Assembly (NCBI RefSeq): GCF_037176765.1
Contig: NC_090021.1
Location: 32,232,229-32,296,228, forward strand
Direction of reading: 5' to 3'
From: Anolis sagrei
Taxonomy: Eukaryota; Chordata; Lepidosauria; Squamata; Anolidae
DNA: 64,000 nt
A program made the translations under genes and the position numbers. Of this stretch, positions 58,208-64,000 are shown piece after piece (position 1 is the stretch's first letter; each line of letters begins with the position of its first letter). Under the pieces are notes generated by a model that saw nothing but the letters and a program-made list of their open reading frames with translations, did no database searches and was not told the origin of the DNA.

Positions 58208-59076
58208 GAAGGCGCACGCATGTACTGGTTTTTGGTCTAGTTGAGCCACTGGGAGAGACAGATAATACATTTTTATAATAATTATTAGTCATCTTTATTA
58301 TTTTTACAAAAGGTCAGAGCTTGGACATGTGTATATGTGCATGTGTATTTGGATTATGGCTCCTGAATCTCAGATTCCAGGAGTTATAGTTTGAAAAAGT
58401 GTACCAAGAAAATCAAAAACCTTTCTTGTTCACTGAAGAGTATTGAGTTAGTTTGGAAGTTTACAAGCCTACTACTTATTGAAAAGCTCAATTGCAAAAC
58501 AAAGTTTATTAGATTTGAATTTGGCATGCTGAACATTTTCTATTAACTGAGTTTTAGAATAACAAAATTCCAGCAGTGCATTCATACTTGGGTTGCTCAT
58601 CAAAATCTTGAAAGAAGTTACAAATTGGTTTTAAATCTACATAGATTACTTACTTTTTAATTTAATGTCAATGTTTTATGAGAGGCTTTAGTATGGCTTA
58701 CATATATTTTTGAAAACATACATTGCAATAATGCTAATAATAATTTGTAACCTGCCTTTCCTTGCAGCTCAAACATAGGGAAGGATAAGCTGCTATATCA
58801 AGCTTATCTACAAAGCTGCATGGCTCTACCTATCCACCTGGAGGTTAATTTCGTTTATGACCTCATGCTGCTTCAATAACCTTACATATATATTCATAAG
58901 GTGAAGTGATTCTGTAATTAAAGCATGCACAAAAACTTGGCCTGGTCTAGGATATTTTCACATCTGTTGAAATGATTAATTTGCCAAAAGAGATCACAAC
59001 CAAGTAGACTGTAATCTATTGGTTGGGAAGCTGGTTATATACTGGCCATAATGCTCCATTTTCTATTGCTCTAGGA

Positions 59077-59333
59077 GTCAGCATGGTGTAATGGTTTGAG
59101 TGTGGGGCTCTGATATGGGAAACCAAGGATCAGCTCCTTGCTTGGCCATGGAAATCCACTGGGTAACCATTGCCAAATCATATTCCCTCAGATTCAGAGG
59201 AAAGCAAAGACAAATACACTCTCTGAACAAATTCTGCCCTAGAAGAATTTCAACATTTAAATAAAGCAGGTGGGCTGGTCCATGAGGTCACGAACAGTGG
59301 GAAGCAACTGAACGAATGAACAACAACAACAAA
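59077..59333 (+). mobile_element. tRNA-derived SINE with BovB-like end and (AAC)n tail
   Basis: A-box region GCATGGTGTAATGGTTTGAG, B-box region near AAGGATCAGCTCC, body CTTGGCCATGGAAATCCACT, end GGTCACGAACAGTGGGAAGC AACTGAACGAATG (BovB-like) then AACAACAAC. It shares its head with the family at 47428 but carries a different tail. Confidence 0.75.
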
Positions 59334-59417
59334 GGCTCTTTCACTGTTGTGTAGATACAACTATGAAGTTATTAAATCCTTTCTTCTAAATGGACACTCT
59401 TTTAAAATGGCCTAGTG

Positions 59418-59600
59418 CACACCTGTCAAACGCAAGGGCTGCACACTGAATCCAGCCATCATGTTATTTATGTGGCCTGCGAGGCTTTCAATGCCAGGGC
59501 AACATAGTTACATTTATACAGTCTTACAATTACAAATGGCCATTTGAAGGCAACCATAAGGCTGATGTCACCCTTGGTGAAAATGAGTATGACACCCTTG
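59418..59600. mobile_element. hAT MITE
   Basis: The left CACACCTGTCAAACGCAAGG and right (reverse) CAAGGGTGTCATACTCATTT are diverged forms of a CAGGGGTGTCAAACTC terminus. No clear target duplication remains. Confidence 0.65.
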
Positions 59601-60540
59601 ATCTGGTACATGCAGATGTGTGACTAACATTAGGCGATCCTCATAAAAAAAGATTGACAGCACTACTGACAATCTCTAATTATTTAAAATAGCACGGTGC
59701 ATCATTAAAATTAGGCCACGGTGAAACGATGAAATAACACTGGGGACTATGAAACCTTATTAGCCAAACTATACCATTATGTTCTAGATAATTTCTGCCA
59801 AATCACTAAGGGGCTGGTCATACTATAAATGAAAAAAAAATCATACTGTAGTATTGTCCTGAAACTCTCAAAGAGTCTTACCTAGCTGTAGTCTGTGCCA
59901 TTTTAATTGACTATATCTTTAAGATCATGACTATAAATTCTCAAGAACAGTACTTCACCTTTTCAGGTTCTGTTTTCTCATTTAAACTTAGATTAAAACT
60001 TCAATTTTTAATCAGTTATGTTAGCACTTCAACTACAAATATATCCCAAATTAATCGGATACCATACTTTCCTCTTTAATATTATTTTTAATACAAATAT
60101 ATGAAAAGATCTATAGTAAGTACTGAAAGCAATGTTTTCCAATGTATTCATCCAGGAAGGAATTGTTCCTCTAAGATTATACATGTATGTTAGAGCAAAG
60201 TATGCTTCAGGCTCAGAACTATTCTTTTGCCCATATAGAAAAGCGTATACAGTAGACTCTCAGTTAACTAGAACTCAAACAACCAGAACTCAAGAAAACT
60301 GTCAACAAATTGAAGAAATAATAATTTAAATAAAAAATTAAAATGCATGTATAATACAGTAAAACTATGTTAGATTAAGTTAAGTTTCTCTTTGTTTTTA
60401 ATTACTTTATTTCAATATTAATATCAAATAAATACAGAAATTATTGTATGGTATAGTATGAAGTACAATATTAGGCCTATTTTTAATAATAATTCTCAAG
60501 CAACCAGAAATTACATTGATTTGCCATCGATCAATCCCGA

Positions 60541-62880
60541 TGGTTTGTTTGTTTGTTTGTTTGTTTGTTTCAAATATTTATATCCCGTCCTTCTCACACA
60601 CACACACCCGGGGGGCGCGGCTTAGGGCAGCTCACAATCGGCAGCCATTAGATGCCAACACCAAAACAAATAAAAGCAATATAACAATGAGTTAAACATT
60701 AGTTAAAACATTAAATTATAAAACATCAAATAAAACATAAACCAACAATACAACCAAGTCCAAATCCAATTCAACGTCCAGAGTCACAGTCCAAGGCCTG
60801 TCCATTGTCAATTCTCATGAGTCATTATGATTATTATTGCTAAGCCTGCTACCTGAATGCCTGGTCCCACATCCATGATTTGAGCTTTTTTTCTAAAGGA
60901 GAGGAGAGAGGGGGTTGACCTGATTTCACTGGGGAGTGTGTTCCACAGACGGGGGGCCACCACTGAAAAGGCCCTGTCTCTCATCCCCACCATTGCGCTT
61001 GCAAGGTGGCAGGATAGAGAGAAGGGCCTCCTCTGATGATCTTAAGCTCTGTGGTGGATCATAAAGGGAGATACATTCGGACAAGTAAGCTGGCCCAGAA
61101 CCATACAGGACTTTATAGGACAAAGCCAGCACTCTGAATTATGTTTAGAAGTGTACCGGTAGCCAGTAGAGATGACGTAACATGGGGGGTGGTTTGCTCC
61201 CTGTATGTCGCTCCAGTGAGTAATCTGGCTGTGTCCATTGGACTAGTCGAAGTTTCTGAAGAGTCTTCAAAGGCAACTCCACATAGAATGTGTTGCAGTA
61301 ATCTATTCAGGATGTAACAAGAGCAAGGACCACTGTGGCCAGATCAGACTTCCCAGCTGGCGCACAAGTTTCAATTGTGCAAAAGCTCCCCTGGCCACTG
61401 CTGAGACCTAGGGTTCTAGGCTTAGCGATGAATCCAGGATCACTCCCAAGCTGCGAACCTGAATCTTCAGGGGAAGTTTAACCCCATCCAACACAGGCTG
61501 TAACCTTATGCCCTGTTCAGACTTTCAACTGACCAGGAGGACTTCTGTCTTGTCTGGATTCAATTTCAATCTGTTAGCCCTCATCCAGTCCGATACAGCT
61601 GTTAAGCACCGGTTTAAGGTCTGAACAGCCTCCTCAGTAACAGGTGAGAAGGAGTGACAGAGCTGAACATCGTCTGTGTACAGGTCACACCGTACTCCAA
61701 AACTCGGGATGATCTCTCCCAGCAGCTTCATGTAGATATTAAACAGCATGGGGGACAGTACTGAACCCTGTGGGACTCCACACAGCAAAGGCTGTGGGGT
61801 TGAACAGATGCCTCCCAATAACACCTTCTGAGACCATCCATCCAGGAAGGACTGGAGTCATTGCAAAACAGTATCTCCAGTTCCCATGCCTGCGAGGTGT
61901 CCTGGAAGGATACCGTGGTTGACAGTATCGAAGACCGCTGAGAGATCCAGGAAAACAGGGACACATTCCCCCATCTAGTTCCCGGCATAGATCATCTACT
62001 AAGGCAACCAAGGCTGTTTCAGTTCCATGTCTCAGTCTAAACCCAGACTGTGCCGGATCTAGATAATTAGTGTTTTCCAAGAACACCTGGAGTTGTGAGA
62101 CCACCACATGTTCCATGACCTTGCCCAAATAGGGGAGATTGGAAACTGGCCGATAGTTGACTAATTGAATGGGGTCCAGTGATGGTTTCTTCAACAGCGG
62201 TTTTATAACAGATTCTTTTAAGCTGGCTGGAATCCTGCCTTCTTGTAAGGCGGCATCAACCACCACCTTTACCCACTCTGCCAAACCCCCTCTGGCCTCT
62301 TTTACCAGCCGGGATGGGCAGGGGTCTAGGATGCATGTAGTAGTCCTCACTTCTCCAAGGATCTTGTCCATGTCCTCAAGCTGAACCAATAGAAATGAAT
62401 TAATCAAAACTGGACAAGCAGGTGCTCGTGTTACATCCTCAGAAAGTCGGAACGAATCAGAGCAACTTTGTCCACAAAGAACCAAGCAAATGCTTCACAG
62501 CGGGCGGATGAGGTGGGATTCAACAGCCCTCTGACTAACTGGAACAACTTCGGTGGACGGTTCTTTACAGACGCAATATTGGCTGCAAAGAAAGATTTTT
62601 GAGCGGCTTCTATCACTACAGCATATGTCCTTAAAAAGGCGCATAGCCGTGTTCGGGCTGACTTGCTACACTTTCAATGCCATATGCACTCTAGTCTCCT
62701 CTTCTTTCACTTCATCGCTGCCAGCTCCTTGTTGAACCAAGGAGCAGGTTTAGCTTGGTTACTCGAGACGACGTTCCGAAGCAATCGTGTCTACTGCCCT
62801 AGTCATCTCCCTATTCCAGAGTTGCTTTACATTTCTACTGTACATTTAAAGAAAAGTCAATCAGTTAAACTCTCATGATA
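60541..62880 (-). mobile_element. L2-clade LINE, long degraded copy
   Basis: Minus-strand peptides in order: AEWVKVVVDAALQEGRIPAS, PSLDPIQLVNYRPVSNLPYL, SGFRLRHGTETALVALVDDL (62320-62000), then CGVPQGSVLSPMLFNIYMKL, GVRCDLYTDDVQLCHSF and WMRANRLKLNPDKTEVLLVS (61780-61530). These are RT domain blocks of the L2 clade; the YADD box reads YTDD. A 3' UTR of about 900 bp follows to a (TTTG)n/CA-rich end at 60541-60610. At least one frame change separates the two RT blocks, near 61950, and more lie upstream. The 5' half with the endonuclease is missing. Confidence 0.93.
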
Positions 62881-64000
62881 CACTGGGTATGATTTCTTAA
62901 ATTATGTGATTGCCTTAACCTCTCTAAAGTGTAACTGGGTATATTAATAAACATCCAATCTCTAGCAAGGGTGTGGCAGAAGGTACAGAAATTATAAGTG
63001 TTTTCCAGTTTTTATGGCTCTTTTTCACCTCCAAGTTCATGAACTACAGCTCATAGGCAGCTCATTGTGTTTCAACTCTTCTTCCTCATCTAATATTCTA
63101 TTTTGCAACTAAGGCAGACCACTTCTCTTAGAGTGGGTGGCAATGTCTGAAATAAGGTGCCTCTGTTTCTGTCCAGTATTAAATGCAGAATGATAAAGTG
63201 TAATAATTATCAGACAAAGTATATTTGCATAAGGTGTATAATTTGTAAATATGGCTTTCTAATTCAAGAATGCCCAATCTGCAGAAGCAGAATGAAAAAT
63301 AAATCTTAGAATAAGATTTATGGGTTATTTTAAGCACTCCTGCTATAAGACTTAGACACTGCTGGACTTTCTACTTCTCAGTTTATCTGGCATATAAAGT
63401 ATTAAAATAATTTATTTTCCCAATATTCTTACCCCTAATTCTAAATTTCCTGGGGTAAAACTAGACATAAGCAGCATACCTGTTTGTCTGAATCTTGCTC
63501 AGACTATATAATCCTTATGGGTAAAGAACAGCCTTGGGGCTATGGAATTCCAGCAACTCTGAGTTGACATGCATCAAAGACTGGTTTTGTGGGGTTCTAG
63601 GACTGCTCCTGTTCTGGCTAAAATGAGTTCCAATCTGGAAGATTCCAAGACTGGTCATTCACCCTTTAAATGTACAGAGATAGGCCTGCATGTTCAACAA
63701 CCATTTTCAGCCACACCAGATAATCCCTTTGTTTGTTTGTTTTTTGGCAATCTGTGTGGCACTGGACTCACCTAGTTGCCCACCACTGATCTAAACTGGG
63801 ACCAACCTGAATTTTAGAGCAAATGCTCCCTTTTGCCCCACTCTACCCATTCAATTCCAGCTTATTTTGCATATGCTGAACCATGAAACTGGAAGTGATC
63901 TTGAATTAGAGAAAAGCACCGGGGAGCAAAGCTCTAGGGAAGGAAGCACAGGTGCAGGAATTATCCAGTTTTGCTCATCTAAAAATTAGACCTTCCCAGC

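Larger units (their letters stand above)
52607..64000 (-). other. LPGAT1: LPGAT1 upstream intron (at least 11.4 kb, open-ended)
   Basis: No LPGAT1 N-terminal coding exon was found up to base 64000, so this is read as intron continuing past the window. It begins (minus sense, acceptor side) with a C-rich tract: plus-strand G-runs at 52616-52645. 53226-54650, 54840-56500, 56907-57675, 58208-59070, 59601-60540 and 62881-64000 show nothing I can name. Confidence 0.7.

Noticed and set aside
61739-62485. 248-codon open frame as a possible host gene
   Set aside because: It is L2-clade LINE reverse transcriptase; the last part leaves the RT frame.
52700-64000. LPGAT1 N-terminal coding exon within the window
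   Set aside because: I looked on the minus strand for the expected membrane-region residues and saw no match; the visible frames there are L2, MITE or unrecognised.

Overview
This is vertebrate nuclear DNA, almost certainly from a squamate reptile and most likely an iguanian (anole/fence-lizard-like) lizard. The evidence is AT-rich sequence, intron-split genes with GT-AG sites, several tRNA-derived SINEs with a BovB-type tail (Sauria-SINE type), a SINE resembling the tRNA-headed one known from Anolis, L2- and CR1-clade LINEs, Penelope-like elements and many hAT and Tc1/mariner-type MITEs. No operon, CRISPR, phage or bacterial feature is present.

The only host gene I can support is LPGAT1 (lysophosphatidylglycerol acyltransferase 1) on the minus strand. 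Its last six coding exons lie at 52488-52606, 50286-50381, 49636-49909, 32526-32652, 24222-24328 and 20971-21122. Splice phases agree at every junction and about 291 residues of the C-terminal protein are encoded. The HX4D motif (NHQATGD) and the FPEGG motif are intact. The N-terminal coding exon(s) were not found and should lie beyond base 64000. The 3' UTR starts at 20970 and may run to about 13.9 kb, because that stretch is poor in repeats and ends near an AATAAA signal.

Layout: 1-13.9 kb is intergenic DNA downstream of LPGAT1, packed with SINEs, L2/CR1 LINE pieces, hAT MITEs and LTR-like fossils. 13.9-21 kb is the possible 3' UTR. 21.1-24.2 kb is an intron holding a processed pseudogene of TESMIN (CXC-domain gene). 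24.3-32.5 kb is an intron holding a layered repeat block: Sauria SINE, LINE tail, L2, an old CR1 split by a younger CR1, a Penelope reverse transcriptase fossil split by a palindromic MITE, and a second LINE reverse transcriptase. 32.7-49.6 kb is the largest intron, with a striking near-perfect 357-bp inverted duplication at 35.0-35.85 kb. 49.6-52.6 kb holds three exons, a 5'-truncated Penelope element with inverted terminal arms, and a hAT MITE. 52.6-64 kb is a further intron with two copies of one mariner-type MITE and a long degraded L2 LINE.

I found no convincing new biological system. The items most worth a second look are the inverted duplication, the TESMIN retrocopy, the Penelope copy with a hammerhead-like core, the LINE/SINE shared tail and the chimeric MITEs.
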